A stretch of DNA of 64,000 nt from Gemmataceae bacterium. Lineage in GTDB: Bacteria; Planctomycetota; Planctomycetia; Gemmatales; Gemmataceae. Each line of letters opens with the position of its first letter. Positions within the stretch are counted from its first letter, which is position 1. Under the pieces are notes generated by a model. That model was not told where the DNA came from. It saw only the letters and a program-made list of their open reading frames with translations, and did no database searches. The translations under genes were made by a program, and so were the position numbers. Positions 42,958-53,400 of this stretch are shown piece by piece. The stretch lies in contig JAHBXO010000004.1 of assembly GCA_019636445.1 (NCBI GenBank), positions 1 to 64,000 on the forward strand. The letters are read 5' to 3'.

Positions 42958-43986
42958 ATGTCGATGGATGCGTTGGCCGAACTGGAATCATCGGGTCTTG
43001 TGGAGCTTTCGACCTTCACGGACGAGGCCGCGTTGCGGGCGTGGAACACGAAGTACTTCGGCGACAAGGGCCTCATGAAAGCCGCGCTCGCCGGTATCGG
43101 CAAGGTCGCGAAGGAAGAGCGCGCCGCCTACGGCCAAGAGGCGAACCGAGTGAAGGTGGCGCTTGAGTCGGCCTACGCGACGGCGCTTGACGCGGCGAAA
43201 GAGAAAGCGTTGCTGGCGAGCCTGAACGAGGCCCCGCTCGACGCCACGCTCCCCGGCCGCGTGCGCCCGCGCGGCCGGCTCCACCCCGCCACGCAGATCC
43301 TGCGCGACATCTACCGCATCTTTGGCGACCTCGGCTTCCAGATTTACCGTTCCCGCGAAGTCGAATCCGACGATCTCAACTTCGAACAGCTCAACATGCC
43401 GCCGCACCATCCCGCCCGCGACATGTGGGATACCTTTTTCACGAACTCGCCGGGAACGATCCTCCGCACGCACACGTCGCCCGGGCAGATCCACGTCATG
43501 CGCGAGCGTTGCCCGGAGCCGATCCGCGTCATCCTGCCCGGCATGTGCTACCGCAACGAGGCGATCAGCACGCGCAGTGAAATTCAGTTCCTGCAAGTGG
43601 AAGGCTTGGTCATTGGCGAAGGCGTGACAATGGCGGACCTGAAAGGCACGATCACGGCCTTCGCCCACCGGATGTTCGGTCCGGAGCGGCAGGTCCGCAT
43701 CCGCAGCAGCTACTTCCCGTTCACGGAGCCGTCGATCGAAGTGGACATCGACTGGCCGAAGGACGACCCGAACCGCGACCGTCTGACAAAGGGTACCGGC
43801 TGGCTGGAGATTCTCGGCGCGGGAATGGTCCACCCGACGGTACTACGCAACGGCGGTTACGACCCGGACAAAGTGACCGGTTTCGCATTCGGCATGGGAC
43901 CGCAGCGGATGCTGATGCTCAAGCACGCCATCGACGACATCCGCCTCTTCTGGCAGAACGATCGCCGGTTCCTGGAACAGTTCTGA
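42958..43986 (+). CDS. pheS: Phenylalanyl-tRNA synthetase alpha subunit
   Basis: A 342-residue catalytic subunit. It has the N-terminal coiled-coil tRNA-binding segment (LMKAALAGIGKVAKEERAAYGQEA), motif 1 around DPHHPARDMWDTF-like residues 150-165, motif 2 (PGMCYRNEAIST) and motif 3 (GFAFGMGPQRMLMLKHAIDDIR). The ATG at 42958 has GGGAG eight bases before it. The pheT beta subunit is not in the window and would have to be encoded elsewhere. No T-box or leader peptide was seen. Confidence 0.94.
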   Translation: MSMDALAELESSGLVELSTFTDEAALRAWNTKYFGDKGLMKAALAGIGKVAKEERAAYGQEANRVKVALESAYATALDAAKEKALLASLNEAPLDATLPGRVRPRGRLHPATQILRDIYRIFGDLGFQIYRSREVESDDLNFEQLNMPPHHPARDMWDTFFTNSPGTILRTHTSPGQIHVMRERCPEPIRVILPGMCYRNEAISTRSEIQFLQVEGLVIGEGVTMADLKGTITAFAHRMFGPERQVRIRSSYFPFTEPSIEVDIDWPKDDPNRDRLTKGTGWLEILGAGMVHPTVLRNGGYDPDKVTGFAFGMGPQRMLMLKHAIDDIRLFWQNDRRFLEQF

Positions 43987-43987
43987 G

Positions 43988-44428
43988 CTACCGCTTCGTC
44001 TTCGGATCGTCGTACTTCGCCGGCGGGAGGCTCTGGCCGCGGTCGCGCAGTTCGTTCGCGGCGTCCAGCAACTCGTCGGTGCGCACCGGTTGCGATGGTT
44101 GCAACTCCAGAGCGATGCGGCGGACGTCCTCGATGTGGAACGGCCAGATCGCCTCGAAGAAGAAATCGAGGCCGGGATATTCGTACCACTTCGGCCGGAT
44201 GCGGACGCGCTGGACGAGCGGTTCGTAGCCTTGAGCGACGGCGCGGAACTCGTAGACGCCGGTGTAGTCCCAGCGGATATCGGCCGGGCTGGGACCGACC
44301 GGCTGGTTGTTGACCGAGACGAGCGCCCCCGGTACGTTCGCCTGCACGACGAACCGCCGTTCGACGCAGCCGGTCCCGGCAGCGAAAATCAGAGAAATAC
44401 CTACGATCGTGTTACGAAGCCGAACCAC
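43988..44428 (-). CDS. PEGA-domain lipoprotein
   Basis: A 146-residue protein with a lipoprotein signal (NTIVGISLIFAAGTGC). The body has a PEGA-type strand repeat (VVQANVPGALVSVNNQPVGPSPADI) and then a segment YEYPGLDFFFEAIWPFHIEDV common in planctomycete lipoproteins. The start is a GTG at 44428 with GGAG eight bases upstream. It is convergent with pheS, one base apart. Confidence 0.75.
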   Translation of the reverse strand: MVRLRNTIVGISLIFAAGTGCVERRFVVQANVPGALVSVNNQPVGPSPADIRWDYTGVYEFRAVAQGYEPLVQRVRIRPKWYEYPGLDFFFEAIWPFHIEDVRRIALELQPSQPVRTDELLDAANELRDRGQSLPPAKYDDPKTKR

Positions 44429-44519
44429 GCGGGCGCTCCGGTGCGAAGTCGGTGTGCGATAGCCGGACGCAGGTACGGGGTCAAGGTCGGCTGGATCGCC
44501 GATTTTCCGACCGGTCCGC

Positions 44520-44549
44520 TTGCCCAATCCGCCCCGGCGCGGATATACT
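44520..44549 (+). promoter_or_regulatory. Candidate promoter of tatA
   Basis: TTGCCC (44520-44525) and TATACT (44544-44549) are 18 bases apart. The start codon follows after about 127 bases, giving a long leader. Confidence 0.4.
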
Positions 44550-44676
44550 TAAGTAGTAGTAAGCACCCACCGTGCGCCCGGCCCGAACACTCCGGCCCGG
44601 CGGCACCCCTGTTCTGGCGGGGTTACCTTCAACCTCCACCATGTTTCGCGACCACCCCACCGACGTGGAGGCTCCC

Positions 44677-44955
44677 ATGCTGTACGGTATCTTCAATCAG
44701 ATCGGCCCTCAGGAAATTCTGCTGCTCGTGCTGCTCGGCGTGCTGCTCTTCGGCCGGAAACTGCCGGAAATCGGCCGTTCGGTCGGCAAGTCGATCGTTG
44801 AATTCAAGAAGGGGATGAAGGGGATCGAGGAGGAAGTGAACACCGATTCGCCGAGCCGCCCCGCCATCGAACCGGAATCGGTGAAGCCGCCGCAGCGAAT
44901 CACCCAGCCGACCGCCCCGCGCTTCGACGACGCCGACCTTCCGCCCCGCGTTTGA
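44677..44955 (+). CDS. tatA: Sec-independent translocase component TatA
   Basis: A 92-residue protein with the classical TatA shape: a short helix (IGPQEILLLVLLGVLLFG), the Phe-Gly hinge, RKLPEIGRSVGKSIVEFKKG amphipathic helix, and a charged tail. TatA forms the pore of the twin-arginine export system used by the DUF1501 proteins in this window. The ATG at 44677 has GGAGG five bases before it; an ATG at 44641 is possible. No tatC is nearby. Confidence 0.9.
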   Translation: MLYGIFNQIGPQEILLLVLLGVLLFGRKLPEIGRSVGKSIVEFKKGMKGIEEEVNTDSPSRPAIEPESVKPPQRITQPTAPRFDDADLPPRV

Positions 44956-44977
44956 TCGAACTTCAATACTTCCAAGA

Positions 44978-45000
44978 CGACCCCGGCTGGCCCGGGGTCG
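44978..45000 (+). terminator. Hairpin after tatA
   Basis: Stem CGACCCCGG/CCGGGGTCG (44978-44986, 44992-45000, loop of five). Only a short T-stretch follows (CTCCATTT), so it is a moderate terminator candidate. Confidence 0.5.
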
Positions 45001-45090
45001 CTCCATTTCCAGTTGGGCTTGCGGGGAACGCCCGGATTCGTTCCAATCCCGACGGGACCGACCCCGCCCGCACGGAAGCGGACCGTACCG

Positions 45091-48000
45091 ATGTTGGCTT
45101 TTCTGCCCGCTCCCCCGCCGCCCGACGATGCCGGCGTCCGACTGGACGTTCGCATTGGAAACGGCCCCGCGCGCGGTTACACGATCGCTGAAGGCGAGTT
45201 CCTCGTCGGCACCGCGATCGGTTGCGACCTACGCCTTGCCGATCGACAGTTCCCGCCCGTCGTCTGCCAGTTCTCCCGTTCCGACGACGGCCTGCGCGTC
45301 CGCAAGCTCTCGCCGACCGTGCCCGTCTACCTGAACGATCAACCGCTCGGCGGCTCCGCACCCGTGTCCGTGCAGGATGGCGACGTCGTCCGCGCTGGCC
45401 CGGCCGAAATCCGCGTGATTTTCGCAGGATCGCAACCACAACGGCCAAGACTGGTGACGTTTGCCGACGACGAGCCTGAAGAGACGACGGCACCGACCGA
45501 GAACCTGGCGGATCAACGGGCGGAATTGGAACGACAGGCCCGCGAACTGGATGAAGAACGGGCGATCTGGTATCGCCGCAAGATGGAGATGGAGGCCGAG
45601 CTGCGCGGCGTGCCGGAGGCAGCCGAGTTGTTGCGGCGCGAGGCGGCGATCTCGGCGAGGGAGCGGGAACTCGCGCACGAATACGATCGCCGTTTCGGCG
45701 CGCTCGAGGACGAAATTGCGCGACGGCGAACCGAACTGGAGCAAGAGCTGGAGGCCCGGCGCGAACGGGCGGATCGCGAATTTCAGGACCGGATGGCCGG
45801 TCTTGAGGAGACGATCACGCGTCAGCGCTTGCAATTCGAGGCGGACGTGCGCGAGGCCGAGCCGCGGCTGGCCGCATTGCGTTTGGAACGGGAGCGGATC
45901 GAGGCGGCACGCGCCGAACTGGCCGAACGCGAAGGTATGCTGGCGGCCTTGCGGGACGAGGCCAAGCGCGACCGCGAAGCTCTGGAGGACGAGCGCAAAT
46001 GGCAATTCGCTCGACTGAAAGAGCTGGATGCGGCACTGTTGGAACGCCATGCGGAGTTGACCCGCCGCGAAGCGCAGCATCGCGCAGAGCGGGAAGCCCT
46101 CACCGCCGAGCGGGATCAACACAAGGAGGATCTGCTGCGGTTCGACCGGCTGCGGGCCCAATTCGAGCGGCGTGTGGCCGCCATCGACGGCCGCACGGCG
46201 GAAGTCAACGAACGGCACGACCTGCTCGAACGAACGAGCCGCGAATGGGAAGAGACGCTGCGGCTCGCCGAAGCGGAACAGGCTCGCTTGAACATGGAGG
46301 CGGAGCGTATCGACGCCCGACGCTCCGAGGTCGATCGCCGCGACGCCGAACTGGCCGAGCGCGGCGCTTTGCTGGAATCGCAGGCCGCCTCGCTGGCCAT
46401 GCTGCGGGCGACTCTGGCCCGACGCCAGGACGAGATCGAATCCGAGGGTGAACGGCTCGCGGCCGATCGGGCGAAATTCGAGGCGGCGCGGCGCGAACTG
46501 GACGACCGCCTGCGCGAAACCGAGCGCGTGCGAGCGGAACTCGGGCAGGTCCGCGACGAGGGTGCGGACGAGTTGCGGACCGCCGCGGAGCGCAGCGCTC
46601 TGCTTGCGAGTCGGCTCGAGGAACTGCACGAAACCGAAGAACGCGTCCGGCGGCGCGAACTGGAACTGGATGAGCGCAGTTCCGAATTCGCGGAGCAAGT
46701 CGCGCTCTTGAAGTCGCGTTTGACCCAGGCGGCGGAACTGCAGGAACGATTGGAGCGGGACCGCGCGGCCGTGCGGGAGCGCGAATCCCTGCTGGGCGAC
46801 GGCGATTCCGCACGGCTGGAATTTCAGGAACAATTGCGCCGTCGATCCGAGGAACTGGCAAGGCGGTCCGGCGAGTTGGACGAATTGCGGGCGAAACTCG
46901 CCGAGGAACTCGCCGTCGCCGCCCGACTCCGGGACAACCTCGAAGCCGAGCGGAATCGCAACGACGAACGCGAGCGGCGGGACCAGCGCGATCTGGAAAC
47001 GCGTACTCGGGAATTGGACGAGCGAGGTGCCGTCCTTGCGGAGCGGGAGGCGACGCTCGAGCGGCAAGTGGCCCGATTGCGGGAGGCCGGCGAAGCGGTC
47101 GCGACCGAGCGAGCGGCGCTGGCCGCGGCGCGCGAGCAGTTCGAGTCCGATCGTACGCAAGCCATTCAAGCGCACCTTGTCGATCGCCGGGAATCGGACG
47201 AACTGCATGCCCGCATCGCGGCCCAGTTCGCCGAACTGCGGGCCCAGGCACCGGACCTCGAACGGGGCGCGGCGGAATCGTTGGATCGACTGGCCGCGGC
47301 GCGCGAGGTCCTTCGCGGGCATCTCGCGGAGTTGCACGCCTTCGCGAAGCAATCCCGCGAGGAACTCGACGCGGAGCGCAGTCGGGCGCGGGTCGAGGCC
47401 GAGCAGGTCCGCCAGCACGCCCAGGAACTGGAATCGGCCCGATCGGAGCATCGGCTTGCCGTCGCCGGCTTCCGACAACAGCTCTTCGACTGGCAATCGA
47501 AAATCGCGGAGCTGCGCGGCCAGTTCGATTCCGCCCGCGACCGGATCGAACGCAAAGGCACGGACGTGGACGAGGCGGTGCAGGAAATCGAGGCGATCCG
47601 CGCGGACCTTGATCGCCGTACGCGCGAAGTCGAGACGGAGCGGCGACTGGCGGTCGAAAAACGCACCGAAATGGAACGACACCTCGCGGACATGCGCGAG
47701 TGGTACCGCCGCAAGCTGCGGGAACTGGCGGCCGGTCGCGCCGTCGACGACTCCGACATGCCGGATTGGCGAACGGAGACGACCGAAGCGGCCGCGGAGG
47801 AAGCCGGCGAACCGGAGCCGGGCGATCGACAACTGGGCGAGTTGCTAGTCGCGCGCGGCCTCGTGGACGCGAACACGCTCGACGCGCTGACCGAGGAAGC
47901 CCGCCGGCAACGCAAATCGTTGCGGCAGACCCTGCTCGCCAGCGGCGCGCTGACGGTCTTTCAACTCGCCCTGATCGAAGCGGGCAGCCTCGACGGGTTG

Positions 48001-48810
48001 ATGCTTGACCGGCTGCGGGTCATCGACCGGCTGCGGGTCACCTCACGCGAAACGACCTATCGGGTCTTCGATCCCGCACGACCTGGCGGACCGACGCGCG
48101 GCCTGTACATCCTGCGACACCTCGGCGAAGCCGAAATGCAGGACGGCGTTCACCCGGACGAATTCCGCCAACGCTTCGCGACGATGGCGGAGGCCAGCCA
48201 TCCCAATCTGGTCAACACGCTTGAGGTGTTGGATATCCAAGGCCGACCGGCCGCCCTTCAGGAATGGGTGCCGGGGCTGGTCTCGGGCGATTGGCCTCCC
48301 ATCGTGGCCAATCCGGGTGTGTGGGTCCGATTGCTGGCGGACGCGGCGAAAGGGATTCTCCACGCCCATCGCGCGGGATTCGTTCACGGCCGGTTGACCG
48401 CGGATTCCTTCGTGCTCTCGACGGATGGCACGTTGAAGGTCCAGGGATTCGGCGAGCCCTACTGGCTGGCCGGCGCGCCGCATGCCGTGGATCCCACACC
48501 GGCCGGCGATCTCCGGGCGCTGGGCCGCACCGCGTTCGGCTGGTCGCAATTGGCGGCGCGGCGGCGCGGCGCGCGGCCTAAACCGTTCCCCGCCGAACTT
48601 ACCACGGTCATCCGACGACTGGAGATCGGCGCGGAACCTTCGATGGGCGACGTCGTCGCGATCGATCGGCCCTACGCCGATGCGGCGGAACTGGCACGCG
48701 ACCTGGCCCATCTGATCGAACAGTTCCCCTGCCCCGGCGACGCCTGGGAGAAGCTGGTGCGATTCGCCGCCGAGAACGCCCCGGACCGCCCCGCGTCCCG
48801 CGCCGCCTGA
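45091..48810 (+). CDS. FHA / coiled-coil / pseudokinase protein
   Basis: A 1239-residue protein. Residues of about 22-110 form an FHA-type domain (GYTIAEGEFLVGTAIGCDLRLAD..VYLNDQPL), in which the phosphothreonine-binding Ser/His are not obvious (VCQF). Residues of about 135-870 are a highly charged coiled coil rich in Arg and Glu. Residues of about 915-960 (LGELLVARGLVDANTLDALTEE, SGALTVFQLAL) match a helical module found before kinases in this phylum. The C-terminal kinase fold has lost its catalytic residues: RHL replaces the Lys strand, HGRLTADSF (H1099 on) replaces HRDLKPAN, and GFG (1119-1121) replaces DFG. It may therefore bind partners or phosphopeptides rather than phosphorylate. Confidence 0.8.
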   Translation: MLAFLPAPPPPDDAGVRLDVRIGNGPARGYTIAEGEFLVGTAIGCDLRLADRQFPPVVCQFSRSDDGLRVRKLSPTVPVYLNDQPLGGSAPVSVQDGDVVRAGPAEIRVIFAGSQPQRPRLVTFADDEPEETTAPTENLADQRAELERQARELDEERAIWYRRKMEMEAELRGVPEAAELLRREAAISARERELAHEYDRRFGALEDEIARRRTELEQELEARRERADREFQDRMAGLEETITRQRLQFEADVREAEPRLAALRLERERIEAARAELAEREGMLAALRDEAKRDREALEDERKWQFARLKELDAALLERHAELTRREAQHRAEREALTAERDQHKEDLLRFDRLRAQFERRVAAIDGRTAEVNERHDLLERTSREWEETLRLAEAEQARLNMEAERIDARRSEVDRRDAELAERGALLESQAASLAMLRATLARRQDEIESEGERLAADRAKFEAARRELDDRLRETERVRAELGQVRDEGADELRTAAERSALLASRLEELHETEERVRRRELELDERSSEFAEQVALLKSRLTQAAELQERLERDRAAVRERESLLGDGDSARLEFQEQLRRRSEELARRSGELDELRAKLAEELAVAARLRDNLEAERNRNDERERRDQRDLETRTRELDERGAVLAEREATLERQVARLREAGEAVATERAALAAAREQFESDRTQAIQAHLVDRRESDELHARIAAQFAELRAQAPDLERGAAESLDRLAAAREVLRGHLAELHAFAKQSREELDAERSRARVEAEQVRQHAQELESARSEHRLAVAGFRQQLFDWQSKIAELRGQFDSARDRIERKGTDVDEAVQEIEAIRADLDRRTREVETERRLAVEKRTEMERHLADMREWYRRKLRELAAGRAVDDSDMPDWRTETTEAAAEEAGEPEPGDRQLGELLVARGLVDANTLDALTEEARRQRKSLRQTLLASGALTVFQLALIEAGSLDGLMLDRLRVIDRLRVTSRETTYRVFDPARPGGPTRGLYILRHLGEAEMQDGVHPDEFRQRFATMAEASHPNLVNTLEVLDIQGRPAALQEWVPGLVSGDWPPIVANPGVWVRLLADAAKGILHAHRAGFVHGRLTADSFVLSTDGTLKVQGFGEPYWLAGAPHAVDPTPAGDLRALGRTAFGWSQLAARRRGARPKPFPAELTTVIRRLEIGAEPSMGDVVAIDRPYADAAELARDLAHLIEQFPCPGDAWEKLVRFAAENAPDRPASRAA

Positions 48811-48814
48811 TCGA

Positions 48815-50248
48815 TCAATAATTCACATTCAAATGCGCCATCGCCTCCATGGCGTAGGGTCGCGGACCGGTCATCGGCGTGTTCGCCCCGATATTCAGGA
48901 ACGACCGCGAACCGATCGCGAACGTCGCCCCGCCCGTGAAGCCGACCACATCCGCCTGGCCGATCGGCAGCTTGTAGAGCCCGCGATTGTTCAACGGCGT
49001 ATTGACGTGAAGCTCGACGAGCGGCGTGATGGATCGCACCCAGCGCGCGTCCGGGTTCCAATACATCTGGTAGCCGAATTGGAGGCTGTTGAACAGAAAC
49101 GTCGTATCTCGGTCGTCGGTGGGAACCGCGACCGACGAGAAAAACTGCGTGTAGGCGCGGCCGAAGATCCGAATGCCGCCGACGAACGGCTGGATCACCG
49201 TCGGGTGGATTTCGGGCTGGAGCGCGGAGAACGCGGCGGATCCGCCGGTGGGCACGGTGAGCACGAGGCCGGTCGAGAGCACGTCGCCGCCGATGAACGA
49301 GCCGTCGTTCGCGACTTCCAGCGGTTCGTTGATCCAGGCGAACTTCAGGATCATGCTGAGGTCGCCGACGGACGAACGAGAGAGGTCATTCGGTCCGGTG
49401 AGTTGCAGGAGCGGCATACGCAGGCCGATGGAGGCGTCGCCATCGAGGAAGGTCTTTTCGATGCCGAACGTCTGACGGTGGACATTCAACACGGACAGAC
49501 CGGGGACACGCAGCGTCGGGTTGACATCGTTGAAGAAGTTGTAGGTGACGTAGACGCGGTCGGTTGGCCGCGGGCTTTCGTTCTCGCCGATCTTGTACCC
49601 GCCGCGCAGCGTGTTGACGGGCAGGCCGCCGGAATGGCTCTGGGGGTCCTGACCGGTGACGAGAATGTCGGTGGCGGATGTCGAGCCGCTGGTCAAACGC
49701 GTATTGACCGCGGTCTCCCGCTGGCCGAGCTTCTCGCGGAATCCGGGCGGGAGCGGCACATCGGGAAGCGGAACGATCGAATTGCTGGTGACCACAGCGA
49801 AACCGGTGACGTCGCGGTTGAAGGTGGTGCCGGCGGGAAGACGTGCGGATTGGCCCGGCGCGATCGTAAGGCGCTGGCCGCCCGGCAGCGTGGCGACGGT
49901 GAACGGCGAGAAGCCGAAGAGACCACCAAAATCGCCGTACATGGTGGGGAGTTCGATCCCGCGCGCGGCCGTGCCGGACGAAGCCAGCCCGAGGTTGAAA
50001 CCGCTGCCGGTCGTCGCGGGGGTGCGGACGCCGGGGCGTGGCGTAGCCGGTTGCGTGATCCGCGGCGGCGGCGAGGCTGGAGTCGAAGGAGTGCCCTGGG
50101 CCGGGCGCGGCTGGGGTGTGGCGGGGGCCTGCGTCTGGAGGATTTCCGAATCTGGATCGATCGGTGCCGATTCCTGAGCCGTCGCCGGCAGGCCCCATGC
50201 CGTCGCGGTCAACAGCGCGCAGGTCCACTTCGAGAGGGTCCGCGACAT
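48815..50248 (-). CDS. Outer-membrane-type protein, unknown function
   Basis: A 477-residue protein with a signal peptide (ends LPATAQES), a Pro/Ala/Thr-rich linker, and a C-terminal half with alternating strands (DRVYVTYNFFNDVN, SSVGDLSMILKFAWI, YTQFFSSVAVPTDD, FGYQMYWNPD) that ends in NVNY, as outer-membrane beta-barrels often do. I cannot name the family. GGAG lies seven bases upstream of the ATG at 50248. It is divergent from the active kinase gene. Confidence 0.7.
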   Translation of the reverse strand: MSRTLSKWTCALLTATAWGLPATAQESAPIDPDSEILQTQAPATPQPRPAQGTPSTPASPPPRITQPATPRPGVRTPATTGSGFNLGLASSGTAARGIELPTMYGDFGGLFGFSPFTVATLPGGQRLTIAPGQSARLPAGTTFNRDVTGFAVVTSNSIVPLPDVPLPPGFREKLGQRETAVNTRLTSGSTSATDILVTGQDPQSHSGGLPVNTLRGGYKIGENESPRPTDRVYVTYNFFNDVNPTLRVPGLSVLNVHRQTFGIEKTFLDGDASIGLRMPLLQLTGPNDLSRSSVGDLSMILKFAWINEPLEVANDGSFIGGDVLSTGLVLTVPTGGSAAFSALQPEIHPTVIQPFVGGIRIFGRAYTQFFSSVAVPTDDRDTTFLFNSLQFGYQMYWNPDARWVRSITPLVELHVNTPLNNRGLYKLPIGQADVVGFTGGATFAIGSRSFLNIGANTPMTGPRPYAMEAMAHLNVNY

Positions 50249-50388
50249 GGTCAGCTCCTTCCGGGATCGTCGTATCGGTGAATATCGGACGATCCGGCAA
50301 AGCTGGTTGAATCGGAAAGCCGAGAACCTTGCGGATTTCACGCGGTTTTCGAATACTCGGGGAACAAGCGAAGCCGGGCCGGAACCCG

Positions 50389-50404
50389 TAGAATGCTTGC
50401 CGTG
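50389..50404 (+). promoter_or_regulatory. -10 box near the Ser/Thr kinase start
   Basis: TAGAAT at 50389-50394 with the GTG at 50402 seven bases later. If transcription begins there, the kinase starts at this GTG rather than at the ATG at 50393 that overlaps the box, or at 50432. Confidence 0.35.
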
Positions 50405-50431
50405 GCCCCGTCGATCTGGGATGCTGTTCTC

Positions 50432-53400
50432 ATGGCCAATCACTCGTCCCGCGACTCGTTGGACGGCGACCTCACCGGCGATACCGGAACGCTGCCGCAA
50501 CAATCCGCTCCGCCGGTCGCGCCCACGGGCCTCACGTCGCCGGCCAACTTCGAAAATCCCGTTTCCGTCCTCGATGTCGAACTGCACGCTCCCACGGCAC
50601 TGCCACCGAATCTCGATTCCGTGCCTGCCGAAGCGGCAACCGCGAGCTTTCCCGCCGAAGTTTCGCAACCGTTTGTTGACGGTCCCACAGGCACGATCGT
50701 CGGCACCGGGAACGTCACCGGTCCCACCTCGTTCCGCCTGCCGGGCGCGCCGTCGCCAACACCGACACCCGTGGGTGGCCGCTATGAAGTGCTGGACGAA
50801 CTGGCGAAGGGCGGCATGGGTCAGGTGTCGATCGCATTGGATCGCGAACTGGATCGCCAGGTGGCGCTCAAGGAGATCCAACCGCGATTCGCCTACGACC
50901 GCGGGGTCGCCGCTCGTTTCCTTCTCGAAGCACGCGTCACGGGGAAACTCGAACACCCCGGGATCGTGCCGGTGTACGGCCTGAACCTGCATGCCGACGG
51001 CCGACCGTACTATGCCATGCGGTTCATTTCCGGCCAGAGCCTGCAAGACGCCGTCAAGTCGTTCCACGCTGCCGACAAACCGGACCGCGATCCGCGCGAG
51101 CGGGCGCTGGCTTTGCGACAACTGCTCAAACGGTTCGTGGACGTTTGCAACACGATCGCGTTCGCCCACAGTCGCGGCATCCTGCACCGGGACTTGAAAC
51201 CCGCGAACGTCATGCTCGGCGCCTACGGCGAAACGCTCGTCGTGGACTGGGGATTGGCGAAGGATATGAAGGCCAAACGAGTGGAGACCACTTCAGTCAT
51301 CCCTGCCTTGGCACTGGAGCGCACCACCTCGATTTCGGGCGCGACACAGTCTCGCTCGATGATGCGCACGCAGGCCGTTTCGGAACCGATGGCGTCGACC
51401 CCCGACAACGACGCGACCCGCACCGGCGTGCAGGTGGCCCCTCCCTCCACCCACGGCACGCCGGCCGTCTCGTACGACAGCGAACTCACGGAAGTCGGCA
51501 AAGCGATGGGTACGCCGGCGTTCATGGCACCCGAACAGGCGGACGGCCGCTGGGACGACGTTGGCCCCGCCGCCGACATCTACAGCCTCGGAGCCACCCT
51601 CTATGCCATCCTGGCGGGCAAAGCTCCCTTCCGCGGCGATTCCCTGGAGATCCTCGAACGCGTGCGGCGCGGCGAACCGACGCCGATCCACGACCACAAA
51701 CCCAACGTCCCCGCGGCGCTCGTCGCGATCTGCCGCAAGGCAATGGCGCTGCGGGCCGCCGACCGCTACCCGACCGCCCTCGACCTCGCGCACGATGTCG
51801 AGCGTTGGATGGCGGACGAACCGATCGACATCCACCGCGAGCCGTGGAGCGTGCGCGCCGCTCGATGGGCGCGCCGACATCGGAACCTCGTATTCGGCTC
51901 CGCCGCCGTGCTCGTGACCGCCCTCATCGCGCTCACGATCGGCATTCTGCAAGTCGATGCCGAGCGCCAGCGCACCAATCTTGCCAAGAAACAAAAGGAC
52001 GACGCTTACGATCTCCTTCAGGATGAAGAGGCCAAGGTTCGCGAATCCTATCGCAAACTCCAGGAAGAAGAGCGAAAGGTGCGCGCCGCGCGGACCCTGG
52101 CGGAGCGCAGCCGTGAGGATGCCCGGATCGCCCTTCTCGCACTCACCGACGACGCGATCGGCGAAATCCTGACGAGCCAGCACGCGGCCACCGGCAAGCA
52201 GAAGCAATTCCTCGAAAGCGTAGTCGGCATGTACCATCGCTTCATCCAGGAGGCGTCCTCGACCGAGGATTCACAGTATTTCGTGGCGGGGGCCTATTTC
52301 CGTGTCGGCCGGCTGCAGTTCAAGCTCGGCAACCATGCCGAGGCGGAATCGGCGTACGGGCATGCCCTCGATCTCTCGCGAGGGGAAACCTCCCCGGCGT
52401 GGCGGCAACTCCGGGGCGAGATCCGGCTCTATACCGGCATCCAGCGCATGGCGCGCGGCGTCCTGCCGGAAGCCGAAGATCACTTTCGCGCAGCGCGGCA
52501 GTTGTTCTTTGAGTTGATCGACGAGGACTTGAAGGCGAATCGGACGCCCAAGCCGGAGAGCTGGCACCGACTCGGGCAGGCGGAAGACCGCCTCGGCCTC
52601 GTGCTCTACCTTCGGGGCAATGCCGCCGAGGCCGAAGACTGGTTCCGGAACGCCCTAGCGAATCGCCGCACGCTTCTCGAACTCGTCCCGACCGAACCGG
52701 AATATGAATTCCGCGTCGCGCAAAGCCTCCGCCAGATCGCCATGGTCTGCCAATCGGATGGCCGCCGCCTGGAAGCACTCGAAAACGCCAATCAGGCGCG
52801 CGAGATCATGGCCCGGCTGTTGCGGAACGATCCCACCTCGGCCGTATTTCTCGTCCAGCTCGCGGACATCGATAACCTGCTGGCCGGCGCCGCGGACACC
52901 CGGCCGACGGCGGGCGGCGTCACCGTCGCGCAACGGCCGGTCGGCCGGCGGATCAAGGACAAAGCCTCCGGCCCGATCGCCAAGCTCGCGGCACGCAGCG
53001 CTGCGGCGCGCCATGCCGACGATGCCGTCCGCAACTGGTCGCAACTGGTGAACCTTTATCCGGCCGACGTGGGGTATCGCCAGCAACTCGCCACGTCGCA
53101 CTTGAATCTCGCGGTCGCCGAACAGGCCGCCGGGCGATTCAAGGCTTCCACCGATGCAATCGGCTCGCTCGCGATCGTACTGGACGATTTCGAGCGACGC
53201 TTTGGTACGAATTCCTTCACCACGCAACTTCGTGGCCGGGCCGCGCACGCCGCCGCTATCAACCACCGCGAGCAGGATGATCTCCCGGCTGCCGAACGCA
53301 AGGCCCGCGAGGCGATCGCGTTCGCCGAGAAACTCGTGACCGAACGGCCCAACAACCCGCGCCACCGCAATGATCTCGGATACTTCCGCGTTGAACTCGC

